DNA from: an uncultured Chitinophagaceae bacterium
Lineage (GTDB): Bacteria; Bacteroidota; Bacteroidia; Chitinophagales; Chitinophagaceae
Reading direction: 5' to 3'
DNA length: 64,000 nt
NCBI GenBank assembly: GCA_937981995.1
Contig: CALJNC010000027.1
Coordinates: 1-64,000 of the forward strand
The position numbers and the translations under genes were made by a program. Position 1 is the first letter of the stretch, and every line of letters begins with the position of its first letter. Below the pieces are notes generated by a model. That model had not been told where the DNA came from and ran no database searches. It saw nothing but the letters and a program-made list of their open reading frames with translations. Shown here in pieces: positions 16,401 to 27,129 of the stretch.

Positions 16401-17023
16401 CAACCGCTTCCCTATCCAAGTATCCCGAGAGTGTTCTTAGTTCAAAGTTCGAGTTGGTTCTTGCTAAATCATTGGCAGGTTTAAAAAACATAGATTCTTC
16501 TATTACTATAACTGAAAATATTATAAAAGATTATCCCGGATCAAAAGAGCAGCAATATGCACAAGATTTTTTGCGTTATCTCAAAAAAGTAAAGTCTGGT
16601 ACGCTAGCTTCTGATGGTGGAGACAAAACTAAAAAAGCTGTAAAAAAAGATCCTAATGCAGTGTACACTTTGGATAAAAGTGAAGAACATTTCTTTATGC
16701 TTTACCTCACTAAAATTGATGGTAAAACATTGGCACTAAAAGCAGGATTTAGCGATTACAATGTAATCAAACACTCAGCTAAAAGGCTCAAAACCAAAAT
16801 GAATTTGATTACTGCAAAAACGGGCACCCTTACCATAGTTGAATTTAAAAATGCAGATCGGGCAAAACGCTACGCAAAACAAACTCGTAGTGAACCTAAG
16901 TTATTTTCGCAGGTTAATGTGGGAGATTATAAAGCGATGACTATTTCTAAGTCTAATTTTAAAGAACTACTTAAGACTAGAAAAGTAGCTGAGTATTTAA
17001 AGTTTTATAAAGAGAAATATTAA
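13481..17023 (+). CDS. PorW/SprE-like TPR protein of the type IX secretion system
   Basis: 1180 residues. Signal peptide (1-25), then a basic, helical repeat region (about 30-285), then the PorW/SprE core: NSYYNAERKY near 325, an LLMGKAFFFKNDYDGAITAFQ TPR near 390, further TPRs to about 740, and a second TPR block at 860-1010. A SPOR-like tail region (about 1050-1180, KIDGKTLALKAGFSDYN) closes the protein. PorW/SprE is an outer-membrane-associated component required for T9SS secretion and gliding in studied Bacteroidota. The N-terminal repeat has DS residues in an 11-residue register. TTG start; an ATG nine codons on would shorten the signal peptide's charged end. No lipobox is evident, unlike P. 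gingivalis PorW. Confidence 0.75.
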   Translation: MSHLKRFAFMLFILLATMVAQNCYGQTNSDTEKARLRYENELKRKDSIINAAKLRRKQDSIQRVVKKQQLIQYRDSMKRAIVERRRLDSVKRAELKLKLLAERKKQDSIRNAQREELQRVIAERKRIADSMRVVRKARTDSMSAARTKARLAREALKKYKNSKRYKDSVAQVRQVRRDSIKNERDTRLAKIKEERTRKLDSIKKVRTAQIAKVKKDRQRIMDSTIAARTKYTDSVRTARKKLTEALKLARVKRKDSLEKVRSKAKIATAKNKKKQKSISELKKEEADKIHARKQGSWTNEKLLKKGWNIKRRIWQNTVTRYNSYYNAERKYSDAMTRLTDRYKESFTEQISLYPYDLESGLSAVGSDMDTVIKKCAYDTHIHDPRSKWFDNLYLLMGKAFFFKNDYDGAITAFQYVVNEYKDGDAKKKQKRGYVKLPELNEIKLDKENKVRLATEEKRTGLKLLAHHPIRNEALLWLARAHTKNQQFSEAQSLLTIMKEDKIFPDRLRSDLYMAMAEFNFEQGNDLSAIEPLEKALKQKSISKEKKNRVSYLLAQLYAQDGNLTRSNEYFNNALKEKLSIEMEYFTKLNLAQNAISGNGNKAEAIKGLESLARADKFDKWKAQSYLSLGKILQDTEPETALKNFNSSLTSEKNKNLKAAAFLGKGEIYYEQAKYAKAKLAYDSVVIFSKNAKPALANMEQVQLRKEVLESLIKYTDIISTEDSLQALSRKSEKEQITVIKKELRRIAKEKKDKIKAESAKLQAVQLTPGKFDKNAWYFYKNTTVQQGLVEFKTKWGERKLNDNWRRSASQGINAGGILAGTDSTLNNAKQSVSKNAEVRNLLAQLYRTPSDFTESDDKIKEAYFQLGLIYSSRLEEYTKSIQTLEALNLRYQNHDQIAATYYSMALSYEKLNQKAKADALHTKIKKEFPNSQFAKLIQGNSAEANKKYALIEEMYDTAYQMLQRYEYNNALSNATASLSKYPESVLSSKFELVLAKSLAGLKNIDSSITITENIIKDYPGSKEQQYAQDFLRYLKKVKSGTLASDGGDKTKKAVKKDPNAVYTLDKSEEHFFMLYLTKIDGKTLALKAGFSDYNVIKHSAKRLKTKMNLITAKTGTLTIVEFKNADRAKRYAKQTRSEPKLFSQVNVGDYKAMTISKSNFKELLKTRKVAEYLKFYKEKY

Positions 17024-17395
17024 TTACTTTTTATCAAGAAGCATTTTTACAGCTAGAACGATCATTAAAATTGCAAAAAGTTTTTTCATTAAAGCAGGGT
17101 CTACCCCTACGGCAACTTTGCTTCCAAAAAAACCTCCAATCATAAATCCGACAGCTAAAAAAATAGCCACCTTCCAATTGACCATACCTTCTTTAGTATA
17201 GTTCATGGCGGCAATTAAACTAACAGGTATAGATAACATGGCTAAGGTTGTACCCTGGGCAGTTTGCTGACTTAAACCAAAAATCATAACCAAAGCAGGA
17301 ACAATAACTACTCCACCACCAATTCCAAACAAGCCACTTAGAATTCCTGCTACAATTCCTACTATTAATACGCCTCCTATATAATATACTGTCAT
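17024..17395 (-). CDS. TauE/SafE family membrane protein, single-repeat form
   Basis: 123 residues with four hydrophobic helices and the glycine-rich SGLFGIGGGVVIVPALV motif (about 20-37) of the TauE/SafE sulfite/organosulfur exporter family. Usual members are about 250 residues with two such repeats; this is a half-size form, which is also known and probably works as a dimer. A pairing half is not in the window. It could export sulfite or sulfonates. It is convergent with the PorW-like gene, the two stop codons abutting with no gap. Confidence 0.8.
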   Translation of the reverse strand: MTVYYIGGVLIVGIVAGILSGLFGIGGGVVIVPALVMIFGLSQQTAQGTTLAMLSIPVSLIAAMNYTKEGMVNWKVAIFLAVGFMIGGFFGSKVAVGVDPALMKKLFAILMIVLAVKMLLDKK

Positions 17396-17476
17396 CAGTA
17401 TCTCCTATTTTGTTTACGTTGCAATAATAGCTTGCAAAAGCCGTTATTATATGTGTATTAACTTTTGGATTAAAGA

Positions 17477-17507
17477 TTTGGTTAATTGATTCAAAAAATT
17501 ATCTTTG
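17477..17507 (+). promoter_or_regulatory. exb-ton operon promoter
   Basis: TTTG (17477-17480), 19-nt spacer, then TATCTTTG (17500-17507): both elements of the Bacteroidota -33/-7 promoter at normal spacing, with the exbB ATG 41 nt downstream. One of the best promoter matches in the window. Confidence 0.7.
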
Positions 17508-17548
17508 TTATCTTAATAAAATTAAAAACAATATAAAGAAAATCTATT

Positions 17549-18382
17549 ATGGCAGACGCAAAAAAAACTGTAGCTAAAGTTGCATCAACAGCTGACCCGA
17601 AAAAAAACTCAGGACACTTTTGGTTAAATCTAGGAATCATAATTGTGTGTATGATTATATCTCACTCAATATTTTACTTAGTATTTGGTGCTGACTCTAA
17701 CTTTAGAGATGCTGCTCATCATGAGCCAGCAAATATGATGGGAACTATCAGACAAGGAGGATGGGTTGTTCCAATCCTTATGGGTACATTATTAGTATGT
17801 CTTGCCTTTGTTGTAGAAAGAGGCTTAACTATTTTCCGTTCAAGAGGTAAAATGGGGAACGCTGAATTTATACGTAAAGTACAGCACCACTTAGGTAATA
17901 AAAACGTACAAGCAGCAATTGCTGAATGTGATAAGCAATCTGGTAGTGTAGGTAACGTAATGAAAGCTGGCTTAATAAAGTATGGCGAAATGACTACAAA
18001 TACTGAATTAGATACGGATCAAAAGATTGCAGCTATCAAAAAAGAAATTGAAGAGACTACTTCATTAGAATTACCAATATTAGAGAAAAATTTAGTTTTC
18101 TTATCTACTATATCTTCGGCGGCAACTCTTTTGGGTCTGTTTGGTACGGTACTAGGAATGTTAAGTGCCTTCTCTGCAATGGCTGAAGCTGGAGCTCCTG
18201 ATGCAAATAAACTTGCTGCTGGTATCTCTGAGGCACTTGTTAATACTGCATTGGGTATAGGTACATCATTTATTGCTGTAATTGCTTATAACTTCTACAC
18301 TACCATTATCGATAATATTACTTACGGTATTGATGAGAGTGGATTTACCCTTGAGCAAACGTTCTTGGCTAACTATAAATAA
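17549..18382 (+). CDS. exbB: MotA/TolQ/ExbB proton channel protein
   Basis: 277 residues with three main membrane helices: one near 75-95 and a pair at about 185-215 and 225-250 in the conserved LSTISSAATLLGLFGTVLGML and GISEALVNTALGIG segments. An extra N-terminal helix (25-45) precedes them. ExbB forms the pentameric stator which, with ExbD and TonB, uses the proton motive force to energise outer-membrane transporters. First gene of a four-gene operon with two exbD and tonB. Confidence 0.92.
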   Translation: MADAKKTVAKVASTADPKKNSGHFWLNLGIIIVCMIISHSIFYLVFGADSNFRDAAHHEPANMMGTIRQGGWVVPILMGTLLVCLAFVVERGLTIFRSRGKMGNAEFIRKVQHHLGNKNVQAAIAECDKQSGSVGNVMKAGLIKYGEMTTNTELDTDQKIAAIKKEIEETTSLELPILEKNLVFLSTISSAATLLGLFGTVLGMLSAFSAMAEAGAPDANKLAAGISEALVNTALGIGTSFIAVIAYNFYTTIIDNITYGIDESGFTLEQTFLANYK

Positions 18383-18400
18383 TTTAAAAAAAAGCAGAAT

Positions 18401-19063
18401 ATGCCAAAGAATAAATTACCCAGGAAAAGCACGCACATTGACATGACGGCAATGTGCGATGTAGCCTTCCTGTTGCTTACATTCTTTATGTTGGCAACAA
18501 AGTTTAAACCTGATGAGCCAGTTATTGTAACTACTCCTTCTTCTATATCTCAAATTAAAATACCGCCCAACGCAATCCTACTTACTATGGATCCTAAAGG
18601 CCAAGTATTTTTTGGGTATGATAATACTGAAGCAAAGGCGATTATGATAAAAGATATGAGTGAATCTCGAATGCTTAATCTAACACCAGAAGAACAGCAG
18701 CAATTTGTAATTGGAGCATCTTTTGGAGGATCATTGAGTCAATTAAAAGAATACTTATCACTTGACCCTTATGAAAGAAAGAAATTTCCGTTTAAGGGAG
18801 TACCAATTAATGATAGCTCATCTGATTTAACCTATAACGAACTTGTATATTGGGTTCAAAGTGCAAGATCAGCTGGAGACAACATTGGAAAAACTCCAAG
18901 AATATGTATTAAAGCTGACTCTAAAACACCTTACCCTAAAGTGAAAAAGGTTCTTGATATATTGGTTGACAACGAAATAGATCGTTTTAACTTGATTACG
19001 AGTGCTGAAGCAATTCCATCAGGGAGTGCTGCAGACATAGCACAACAAGGAACGGACGGATAA
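18401..19063 (+). CDS. exbD: ExbD/TolR family protein (first copy)
   Basis: 220 residues. One membrane helix near residues 17-35, with the conserved proton-path Asp in HIDMTAMCDVAFLLLTFFML (D20). The periplasmic domain is longer than usual because of an insertion (about 85-140). It starts 18 nt after exbB. It differs clearly from the second copy, so heterodimeric ExbD is possible. Confidence 0.9.
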   Translation: MPKNKLPRKSTHIDMTAMCDVAFLLLTFFMLATKFKPDEPVIVTTPSSISQIKIPPNAILLTMDPKGQVFFGYDNTEAKAIMIKDMSESRMLNLTPEEQQQFVIGASFGGSLSQLKEYLSLDPYERKKFPFKGVPINDSSSDLTYNELVYWVQSARSAGDNIGKTPRICIKADSKTPYPKVKKVLDILVDNEIDRFNLITSAEAIPSGSAADIAQQGTDG

Positions 19064-19099
19064 ATAATTATAAATAGATAACCATTAAAAAAATATAAA

Positions 19100-19684
19100 A
19101 TGGCTGATATAGAAGTAAAAGGAGGAAAAAAAGGTGGATCGAAACGGAAAAAGCTTTCAACGAGGGTGGATTTAACTCCAATGGTTGATTTAGGTTTTTT
19201 ACTTATTACATTTTTTATGTTTACCACTACCATGGCTAAACCTAAAACAATGGAGATTATAATGCCTTCTAAGAAAAAAACACCGAAGCCTAATAAGGTT
19301 AAAGATTATACCGCAATGACCATTCTTTTAAGTAAGAAAAATAAAGTTTACTATTATTATGGTATCGGTAGCGATCCTGCAAATCCTCCTAAAATTGAAT
19401 TAACTGATTTTAAACCACAAGGTGGTTTACGCGATGCTATTATAAAATTAAAAAATAATGTGGCGGAATATAAACAGGTAAATGTTAATCAACCAGGTGT
19501 AGAGGCTTCTGATGAAGCAACCATATTAATAAAGCCAGATACTAATAGTACCTATGCTGATATGGTAAATTCTCTTGACGAAATGCAAATTAATGGGATT
19601 GAAACATATGCATTAATTGATATTACAAAGGAAGATAGAAGCTTTATTAAGCTTAAAGACAATGTTCAATCATCAGGCAATTAA
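19100..19684 (+). CDS. exbD: ExbD/TolR family protein (second copy)
   Basis: 194 residues. A basic N-terminus (GGKKGGSKRKK) precedes the membrane helix with the conserved VDLTPMVDLGFLLITFFMF, D30 being the proton-path aspartate. The periplasmic domain carries an insertion with the YYYYGIGSDPANPP stretch. It follows the first exbD by 36 nt and precedes tonB by 45 nt. Two ExbD paralogues in one Ton operon is common in Bacteroidota. Confidence 0.9.
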   Translation: MADIEVKGGKKGGSKRKKLSTRVDLTPMVDLGFLLITFFMFTTTMAKPKTMEIIMPSKKKTPKPNKVKDYTAMTILLSKKNKVYYYYGIGSDPANPPKIELTDFKPQGGLRDAIIKLKNNVAEYKQVNVNQPGVEASDEATILIKPDTNSTYADMVNSLDEMQINGIETYALIDITKEDRSFIKLKDNVQSSGN

Positions 19685-19729
19685 TTATGGAAATTGAACA
19701 AAAAATGCATCTTAAATAAAAAGTAGATT

Positions 19730-20575
19730 ATGGACTTTAAAAATATTTTAAAAACAGATTACTTAGATCTTATCTTCAATAAGAGAAATAAGGAGTATGG
19801 CGCTTATGAGTTACGTAAGAATTATAACAAACGGATACGTACGGCTGGGATAATTGTAGCCGTAGCAGCGCTTCTTATTGGATCAATACCTGTAATAGCA
19901 GGCTTAATTGGAGAAAAGAATAAGAAAAAAGAAAAACCAATGGTTAAAAAGGTGAAGCTAAAAGCTCCGCCACCCGTAACCAAAAAAGTAAAACCACCTC
20001 CCCCACCACCACCTCCGCCACCACCACCAAAGGTGAAGCCGCAGGTTAAGTTTACACCTCCTAAAATTGTAAAAAAGGAAGAAGTAAAAGAGGAGGAAAA
20101 ACCACCACCAAAGAAGAAATTAGAGAAAGCAGCTGCTAGTACCGTAACTGTAAAAGGTGATACATCAGCAGATTTAAACACACCGGTAATTGCCAAAGTT
20201 GATAAAGCTAAAGCAGCGGTTGAGCCGCCACCAGTTAAGAAAAAGGTTATTTCTAACGAAATCTTTACAGCGGTTGAGCAAGAAGCATCTTTCCCAGGTG
20301 GAGAAGACAAAATGCTTGAATGGTTAGGTAATAACATTAGCTATCCAAGAATCGCGAGTGAAAATGGAATTACTGGTATTGTATACATCACCTTTGTAGT
20401 AAACAGAGATGGTAGTATTGAGCAAGCTAAAATTGAGCGTAATATCGGTGGTGGCTGTGGTGAAGAAGCTGTAAGAGCCGTAAAGAAAATGCCTAAGTGG
20501 AAAGCAGCCAAAAACAACGGTCAAGCGGTAAGATCTTACTTTACACTACCCGTTCAGTTTACTGAGCCTGAATAA
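19730..20575 (+). CDS. tonB: Energy transducer TonB
   Basis: 281 residues. The N-terminus has the LDLIFNKRNKEYGAYELRKNY motif of Bacteroidota TonB, then one membrane helix (about 38-60), a proline/lysine-rich spacer including a run of twelve prolines (about 88-100), and the TonB C-terminal domain (about 185-280: FPGGEDKMLEWLGNNISYP, GTVYI-like strand and the final LPVQF). It spans the periplasm and passes ExbBD energy to TonB-dependent receptors. A terminator follows, closing the operon. Confidence 0.93.
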   Translation: MDFKNILKTDYLDLIFNKRNKEYGAYELRKNYNKRIRTAGIIVAVAALLIGSIPVIAGLIGEKNKKKEKPMVKKVKLKAPPPVTKKVKPPPPPPPPPPPPKVKPQVKFTPPKIVKKEEVKEEEKPPPKKKLEKAAASTVTVKGDTSADLNTPVIAKVDKAKAAVEPPPVKKKVISNEIFTAVEQEASFPGGEDKMLEWLGNNISYPRIASENGITGIVYITFVVNRDGSIEQAKIERNIGGGCGEEAVRAVKKMPKWKAAKNNGQAVRSYFTLPVQFTEPE

Positions 20576-20594
20576 ACAATAATAAATGAATCTT

Positions 20595-20629
20595 ATCCCG
20601 TCTTGCAATAAGCGTGACGGGATTTTTTT
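20595..20629 (+). terminator. Intrinsic terminator of the exb-ton operon
   Basis: ATCCCGTC (20595-20602) pairs with GACGGGAT (20616-20623), followed by a T-run. Located 20 nt after the tonB stop. Confidence 0.85.
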
Positions 20630-20663
20630 ATGCTTTTTTTAAGGTCTAGGCTCTTTATTTTAT

Positions 20664-20671
20664 TACTTTTG
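20664..20671 (+). promoter_or_regulatory. queA promoter -7 element
   Basis: TACTTTTG, an exact TAnnTTTG match ending 8 nt before the queA ATG, so the leader would be only a few nucleotides. Confidence 0.5.
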
Positions 20672-20679
20672 CGCTTTCT

Positions 20680-21735
20680 ATGAAACTATCTAAATTCAAG
20701 TACGATTTACCTGTAAAACTTATTGCACAATACCCTTCAAAACAACGCGAGGGAAGCCGTCTAATGGTTGTGCATAAAGACACAGGCGAATTTGAGCACC
20801 GCAAGTTTTCTGATATAATTGATTATTTCAATGAAGACGATGTGATGGTGGTGAATAATACGAAGGTATTTAACGCAAGACTATTTGGACAAAAAGAAAA
20901 AACCGGTGCTAAAATCGAGGTTTTCTTATTGCGTGAGTTAAATGCCGATAATGCACTTTGGGATGTAATAGTAGAACCTGCCCGTAAAATACGTGTAGGG
21001 AATAAACTTTACTTTGGTGCTGATAATTCTTTGATTGCCGAGGTAATAGATAACACAACTTCAAGAGGAAGAACGATCCGATTTTTGTTTGACGGAACTA
21101 ATGAAGAGCTTAAGCTTAAGCTAGAAGAGTTAGGAGAAACTCCCCTACCAAAATATATTAAAAGAAGACCAGAGGCAATTGATCGTGAGCGATATCAAAC
21201 GGTATATGCTTCTCGCCCTGGTGCCGTAGCAGCTCCAACTGCTGGATTGCACTTTAGCGAAAACTTAATAAGAAAACTAGAAATCAAAGGAATCGAATTT
21301 GCACAAGTTACATTACATACTGGCTTAGGTACCTTTAGCCCAATTGAAGTGGAAGATATTACCAAACATAAAATGGAGGCTGAGTATTTTCAAATAAAGC
21401 AGGAAGCTTGTGATTCAATAAATGAAGCTAAGTTACGTGGTAGCCGAATTTGCTCAGTAGGTACTACTACTATACGCGCAATGGAATCTTCTTTAACCAC
21501 AAGAAAACTATTAAAACCAAATGAAGGGTGGACAAATATTTTTATTTATCCCAAACCAAACTTTGATTTTTCTTTGAATGATTCATTGATAACAAACTTC
21601 CACTTACCGAGAACAAGCTTGCTAATATTGGTTACAGCATTTATGGGACACGATTTAACCATGAAAGCCTACAAAGAAGCTATCAAAAAGAAATACAACT
21701 TCTTTAGCTATGGAGATGCCATGCTAATTGTTTAA
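20680..21735 (+). CDS. queA: tRNA preQ1(34) S-adenosylmethionine ribosyltransferase-isomerase
   Basis: 351 residues, full length for QueA. The start [19 protein letters not shown], the APTAGLHFS motif (about 185-193), [13 protein letters not shown] and the C-terminal [19 protein letters not shown] segment are all family hallmarks. QueA transfers and isomerises the ribosyl part of SAM onto preQ1 at tRNA position 34, forming epoxyqueuosine. It acts in the cytoplasm. The stop codon overlaps that of the convergent tamB gene. Confidence 0.97.
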   Translation: MKLSKFKYDLPVKLIAQYPSKQREGSRLMVVHKDTGEFEHRKFSDIIDYFNEDDVMVVNNTKVFNARLFGQKEKTGAKIEVFLLRELNADNALWDVIVEPARKIRVGNKLYFGADNSLIAEVIDNTTSRGRTIRFLFDGTNEELKLKLEELGETPLPKYIKRRPEAIDRERYQTVYASRPGAVAAPTAGLHFSENLIRKLEIKGIEFAQVTLHTGLGTFSPIEVEDITKHKMEAEYFQIKQEACDSINEAKLRGSRICSVGTTTIRAMESSLTTRKLLKPNEGWTNIFIYPKPNFDFSLNDSLITNFHLPRTSLLILVTAFMGHDLTMKAYKEAIKKKYNFFSYGDAMLIV

Positions 21736-24700
21736 AAGGAAATTTTAGAAATCATTTGAAGAGCCGTTGGAAAAGACGGTTCTTCTTTTTTTATTGAACT
21801 TGTTTTCTCTTCAGCATTGCCATCAAATTCTTCTTTGATAGTCGAGCTACTGCTACGTTTCTTTCTTTTAAATAAATCATTCCATTTATTAAACGATCGC
21901 TTATAATTTAAGCCTACTCCTCCACGAGTAACAGGTTCATTCTCTACATAATCAAATGTACTTACTCTGAAGGCACTTAAACTATACCGCCCATCAAGCG
22001 TAAGAAGATATTGCCCTCTAAAATCACCATTATAGGTGAAATTGTTATTCGCAGTGGAATTTGAACCGGCATCAGTTACATCGACGCTATTACCAAAGTT
22101 TACAATAAAACGATCTTTAAAAAAGCTCCCCTGGAATCCTACATTAAATTGATCTCTTCTTCCAAAACCACTTGTAGCAGCATCCGCTGAATAATTTTTA
22201 TACCCTACATTCACGGTTATATTAGGTATGCCTAGTTTATTAATACCACTAGTTAAGCCTTGCGAGAAAGCTGAACTAATCATATCAGAGGCGGTAGATA
22301 TTGTCGTATTTCCTGCAAGATTACCAGTATTTAAACCGCCTGATGAAGGCTTAAAACTATTAAAGAGAAGTAGCATACCCGCTTGATAAATCACGTCCTC
22401 CTGATTTCGTTTTACTTTTAGTAGCTCTTGCTGTGCTATCCCACCTATATCATTATTATTAGGTTGGGTAATATCAAATGTAATATCAGGTTTTGATAAC
22501 TGACCGGCTAAATCTATTGATACGTGAGTATTTTCTAAATTCTTAGAACGATTAATTTCATTTTCTACCTCATCACCAGGCGAGTTGGCTAATAGCTGCT
22601 CCGCCTTATCGCTAATTAATGAGTACAAAGCTGCTTTGGTTTTATAAACGGCTTTCATGTCTAGTATTGCATTATACGCATCGCCACTCCATGTAATTGT
22701 CCCTCCTTCTTCTAAATCAAAATCACGGCTTAATAAACCTCTAAAATTAAATTTATACAACCCTTCCTTCACCGTAAATGTGTTATACATTTCGATCTCA
22801 TCATTCCCTAAATCTACATTTAAAGAAATATTTCCACTCCCTCTAGCCTCAATCTTCTCCTGTGTATTAGGGTCTAATATTATGGTTGCTAAAACCTTAG
22901 GAGTAGCCTTAATATCCATATTTACTTTAAAGTAGCTATTAGCATGTTTCTTTACTTTTTGATTCTGAAAGCGCCCTAAACTTTTAAACTTTATAAAATC
23001 ATACTTGCCTACATCTCCACCATTCTCAAGCGGCATATAAAATCGACCCTTTTCTAAAGGCTCCGCTTTAATATTCATTACTATATCATCTATTGGTCCT
23101 CTAATATCCATATCTAGGGTGGTAGGGATATAACCGTAGAACAACTCGCCATTAAACTGATCAGTATTTAAACCTAAAATATTATCAGAACTAACATTTA
23201 AACGCAAACGATACTTATCATAATTAGAATGTGTAATGGTACCCGTAACCAAAGCACTGCCTTGATTTACTTTACGATCATCATAAATAGTAATTGGTTT
23301 AAACAAAATAGCACGTTTATTCATTTGTAACTCAATATCATCCATCGTATAAGAACATCCGGTAAATACAACGCTTAATCCTACATTTTTAAGTGATAAA
23401 TCGCCTAGAATTGTTGGGTTGTCAAAAGTTCCTGTAACATCTACTTTTCCTGTAGCCTCACCTCGTAAGCTATCAATAGTGCCAGCCACATACTGCTGAG
23501 CAAACGATATAGGCGTTTGATTTAAGTTGGCGGTAAAATTTAATTTATTTTCATTAAAATTCACTTTACCATTGGTATATAAAAAGGCATCTTCTTTTTC
23601 AATTTTTGAACTTTCAAGAATCGTTAATTCATTCAAACCTTTATTGTAATTAAAGTCTATTACAGCAGCACCTAATGTGTCTTGATTTATTCCTAGGTAG
23701 TCAACTGTATTCAAGCTGCCATTTATATCAGCGTTCCCCCAAATATCAGTGATATTAACTTTTGAATTTACCCTACCTTGAAAAGCCAAATCTTTAGAAT
23801 CAATATAGTTTGTAATCTTTTCTAAATCTAAATTTTGAATTTCAACAGTAGCATCATTTGTGACTCCATTGAAGTCAGAATTAAAAATAAAATGTTGATT
23901 CCCATTTTGAACAAATACATCAGTTGCATACAATATACCTTCTTTAGTATACTGGATTGGCTGAACAGCTAGCAGCCTATACTTATCTTCTTTTACAATA
24001 AAAGTAGAAGGGTTTACTACCACTTCTATCCTATCATTAAATGCAACCCCAATTCCATCAAGATTTGCTTCACCTAAAAAGTCGTCTACAGGATTTGTTT
24101 TTAGGTTAAAACGAATTGAATCTTGAGATACCCCTAAATTCAATGTTGCATCTTTTATAATTTCAGACTTACCTGCAAACAACTGAGCTGCAAATATTTC
24201 AGAATTCAATACCGATCGATTCCCGTTAGATTTTATACCTACCTGGCTTAGTTTAAAACCATCATATGTTACTTCTGGCACAATGCCTACCAAGTTTAAT
24301 TTTTGACTTAGTGTATTTATGTTTCCTTGGATCGTAGTGCCAGAATCTATAGAAAGCTTTGGCTCATAAATTTGAATAATCTTATTAGCGTCGCGTACAA
24401 GCACATCAAAATCAAAAATTTCATTTTCGGGCAATCGCTCACGCTTTATATAAGTAGGTAAATAATAATGCATAAAGGAACGTACTGCCTTATCTATTCC
24501 TTGTATTGAATAACGTCCAACTATACGCGCATCTGCCACCGTACTTTTTAAATCAAGCACCTTACCTGAACTATCGGTATAATAAGAATTTAAACGCAAG
24601 CTAGGCACTCTAATAACTTCATTGTCATAGCTCAGTATCATATCCTGCATGATGGCCTTACCAACAAAATCATCAATATTTTCTCCTTCAAAATCAAGGT

Positions 24701-26594
24701 TTACTTTTCCTTTGACCATTACGTCTTGCTCCGTAAGACCCAAGGTTTTTAAATTGACTTTTAGTATATCTGATTTAAAATCAAAAACGGGGCGTTCTCC
24801 GCTTAAATCAAGATTCCCTTTAAAATCAAAACCTAAATTAGGATCTCCTGATTTAGCTATCCCACTAAAACGTTTATTGCGCACGTCGCCATTTACCTTA
24901 ATATTTTCGTAGCGATCACCATCAAAATAAATTTCTCCTACTTCGGCATTTACATTAGCCGATACAGTTTCGAAATCAAAACCTTGCCCTTGTATAGAAC
25001 CTTTGGCACTTACAATTCCAATATCTTTTCTTCCTAATATCTTACCTAGATTTAATTTCTTGGCATGTATGTATCCATCGTAGCTAGGTTTTGTGCCGTT
25101 CAAATCCATAAACATATCTACATCTGTACTGCCATGATTGGTTACAAGCGCACCATCTGCATTAAACCTTGTGGTAGTGCCTTTAAAACTGCCTTTAAAA
25201 TCAACTTGGCTTAAACTTTTCCATCGTATAGCCTCGGTATTAGCCTCAGGAGCAATGCGTATAATTTCCCTACCAGTGGTTAACAAACGCTCAGCTTCAA
25301 TATCAAAAAAGGTATTATTTACGTCTGCCAAACCTGTTATTCGTGCCTTACCTTTAAAATCAATTTCAGGACCTACGGCATGAATCTCAGGAATAAAAAG
25401 ATTGTCAACCGTTCCTTCTGCCTTACCATTAAGCTTGGCATAAGTAGGTAATTGAGAAATGTTTCCTGCAAAAAAAGCAATATCTCGTTTATCAATGGAG
25501 CTATTTTTAAATCGAGCGTACATCCTAACCGCATTGATATACTCATCAAAATCATGGAAATTAGCGTACTCCATTCGGTAGTAATCACGTACAATTGAAT
25601 GATTTGTTTCTATATATAAATCAGTAAGCTCCGTTAGCTGTTGTGTAAGCTTAACGTGCGCTTTAAATTTTTTTAAATTTAAACCAGAACGTTCTTTCGT
25701 ACGTAAGTTTACAATATCCGCAACAACCGTATCACCAACTACATTTAATTCTTCTAAATCAAGCTGAATATTTTTTGCTACAATATGTCGTTCATCAAAT
25801 CTGCCTGGTACAGAAATATGACCATTACGCTGGTACTCAAAGTTTACATCCTCCAAGTTTAAATTATTTAGCCTAACGGCAATATTCTCAGGATTAAAGG
25901 CGGTCCCCCAACTGCTATGGTCTGATGATATCTTTTTATTCTTAGGTTTGCCTCTTTTATATTCTTTAAAAACAACATTTGTATTGGCAATATCTACTTT
26001 ATTGATATTAAAAACTAAGGCCTCTATATCAAAACCATTTACTTTTAATTCTAGCTCGCCTACTTGTGTTACCAGATCCTGACCAAGCCATTGGTCCAGC
26101 ATTGCAAATCGCACATCCTTTACATTTAAATTTTTAAGATCAATTTTTGGAGGAGCTGATGTTGTGGTATCCTCATCATCTTCTGTAGCAAACGCTTTTT
26201 CTATAAATGAGTAGTTCCAATCTTTACTATCTTTTGGCCTAATTAAATTAATTACACCACCTTCCAACTGTACATTTTTTATTACGGATGTTTTATCGTT
26301 CCATAAGTCTGAAATAATAGAGGTAGAATTTGCACTAAAGTCTCCAATATATGCTAAGGTGTCTTGCTTTTGATCTTCAATGTAAAGGCCCTTAAAATGT
26401 ACTCGATTTAAGAAGTCAACTTTGACTTTATCAATAGTAACCTTGGTATCCAATTTGTCACTTAGCCAAGTAGTGGCCTCTTGTGCAAGCCGATTTTGGG
26501 TTTTTTCTTGCTTTAAGGCAAAAACAATGACCACAACTAGCAGTAGTACTACTAATAGTAGGATTCCTAATATTTTAACTATGCGCTTAAGCAC
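21732..26594 (-). CDS. tamB: Translocation/assembly module TamB-like protein
   Basis: 1620 residues. One N-terminal membrane helix (about 5-27), then a very long beta-rich, repetitive body of the AsmA-like/TamB bridge type, and the DUF490 C-terminal domain (about 1180-1550) with a [20 protein letters not shown]-type strand and [10 protein letters not shown]. TamB-like proteins span the periplasm and help insert outer-membrane proteins or carry phospholipids. The start codon is GTG; a TAATTTTG element ends 4 nt upstream, implying a leaderless message. The protein ends with a Bacteroidota-specific basic tail after the beta-barrel-like terminal region. Confidence 0.9.
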   Translation of the reverse strand: MLKRIVKILGILLLVVLLLVVVIVFALKQEKTQNRLAQEATTWLSDKLDTKVTIDKVKVDFLNRVHFKGLYIEDQKQDTLAYIGDFSANSTSIISDLWNDKTSVIKNVQLEGGVINLIRPKDSKDWNYSFIEKAFATEDDEDTTTSAPPKIDLKNLNVKDVRFAMLDQWLGQDLVTQVGELELKVNGFDIEALVFNINKVDIANTNVVFKEYKRGKPKNKKISSDHSSWGTAFNPENIAVRLNNLNLEDVNFEYQRNGHISVPGRFDERHIVAKNIQLDLEELNVVGDTVVADIVNLRTKERSGLNLKKFKAHVKLTQQLTELTDLYIETNHSIVRDYYRMEYANFHDFDEYINAVRMYARFKNSSIDKRDIAFFAGNISQLPTYAKLNGKAEGTVDNLFIPEIHAVGPEIDFKGKARITGLADVNNTFFDIEAERLLTTGREIIRIAPEANTEAIRWKSLSQVDFKGSFKGTTTRFNADGALVTNHGSTDVDMFMDLNGTKPSYDGYIHAKKLNLGKILGRKDIGIVSAKGSIQGQGFDFETVSANVNAEVGEIYFDGDRYENIKVNGDVRNKRFSGIAKSGDPNLGFDFKGNLDLSGERPVFDFKSDILKVNLKTLGLTEQDVMVKGKVNLDFEGENIDDFVGKAIMQDMILSYDNEVIRVPSLRLNSYYTDSSGKVLDLKSTVADARIVGRYSIQGIDKAVRSFMHYYLPTYIKRERLPENEIFDFDVLVRDANKIIQIYEPKLSIDSGTTIQGNINTLSQKLNLVGIVPEVTYDGFKLSQVGIKSNGNRSVLNSEIFAAQLFAGKSEIIKDATLNLGVSQDSIRFNLKTNPVDDFLGEANLDGIGVAFNDRIEVVVNPSTFIVKEDKYRLLAVQPIQYTKEGILYATDVFVQNGNQHFIFNSDFNGVTNDATVEIQNLDLEKITNYIDSKDLAFQGRVNSKVNITDIWGNADINGSLNTVDYLGINQDTLGAAVIDFNYNKGLNELTILESSKIEKEDAFLYTNGKVNFNENKLNFTANLNQTPISFAQQYVAGTIDSLRGEATGKVDVTGTFDNPTILGDLSLKNVGLSVVFTGCSYTMDDIELQMNKRAILFKPITIYDDRKVNQGSALVTGTITHSNYDKYRLRLNVSSDNILGLNTDQFNGELFYGYIPTTLDMDIRGPIDDIVMNIKAEPLEKGRFYMPLENGGDVGKYDFIKFKSLGRFQNQKVKKHANSYFKVNMDIKATPKVLATIILDPNTQEKIEARGSGNISLNVDLGNDEIEMYNTFTVKEGLYKFNFRGLLSRDFDLEEGGTITWSGDAYNAILDMKAVYKTKAALYSLISDKAEQLLANSPGDEVENEINRSKNLENTHVSIDLAGQLSKPDITFDITQPNNNDIGGIAQQELLKVKRNQEDVIYQAGMLLLFNSFKPSSGGLNTGNLAGNTTISTASDMISSAFSQGLTSGINKLGIPNITVNVGYKNYSADAATSGFGRRDQFNVGFQGSFFKDRFIVNFGNSVDVTDAGSNSTANNNFTYNGDFRGQYLLTLDGRYSLSAFRVSTFDYVENEPVTRGGVGLNYKRSFNKWNDLFKRKKRSSSSTIKEEFDGNAEEKTSSIKKEEPSFPTALQMISKISF

Positions 26595-26598
26595 TACT

Positions 26599-26606
26599 CA
26601 AAATTA
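26599..26606 (-). promoter_or_regulatory. tamB promoter -7 element, leaderless spacing
   Basis: TAATTTTG on the minus strand, 4 nt before the tamB GTG. It matches TAnnTTTG exactly. Confidence 0.5.
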
Positions 26607-26687
26607 CAACTTATTTAACCCGAAATATGACATTAAAATGTAACAAAAGGTGAATAAATAATTTAATTTAGTTGAAAACCAATTTAT

Positions 26688-27086
26688 ATGAAATACGGAT
26701 TGTCTGCACTTACATTAGTACTTATAGTTTTCTTATCTTTTGGCTGCCGAAAAAAGAACTCAGCAGGATTGGGAGGTGATAATGAATTACAGATTACAGC
26801 CAAGCATCATACTGTTGTTTTAGATAGTATGACCGTGTATTTAAAGTTTAATACTCAAGACGCTCCTACTGCCCTATCAGATTATGATATACAAGCAGAA
26901 GTAAAAGATTATAATGGCGAGAAAATTGCTGTTTTTACGGGTTTAAAAGAAGGCGAATATTATATGTACGGCTACGGTTGGGACCCTTTTTTACCTGATA
27001 ATGTAGAAGGAGGACTACCTATTGAAATAAGCAATGAAAGTACACCTATTGAATATGATCTACAGGTTACGGAAGCGGGTCATTAA
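26688..27086 (+). CDS. Lipoprotein of unknown function
   Basis: 132 residues. Lipoprotein signal with C20 (LSFGC), then about 110 residues of acidic, beta-rich sequence (LKFNTQDAPTALSDYDI, DYNGEKIAVFTGLKEGEYYMYGYGW). I do not recognise a family; the layout resembles a single carboxypeptidase-regulatory-like or prealbumin-like beta sandwich, an inference from the DYNG and GEYYMYGYG pattern. It lies divergent from tamB and ends in a bidirectional terminator shared with the S46 peptidase. Confidence 0.65.
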   Translation: MKYGLSALTLVLIVFLSFGCRKKNSAGLGGDNELQITAKHHTVVLDSMTVYLKFNTQDAPTALSDYDIQAEVKDYNGEKIAVFTGLKEGEYYMYGYGWDPFLPDNVEGGLPIEISNESTPIEYDLQVTEAGH

Positions 27087-27129
27087 GCAGGACGAATACT
27101 TAAAACTAACTTAGCAAATAATAAAATTA

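Noticed and set aside
19822-20337. Long minus-strand reading frame with a polyglycine run opposite tonB
   Set aside because: It is the complement of the TonB proline-rich spacer; no protein features of its own.
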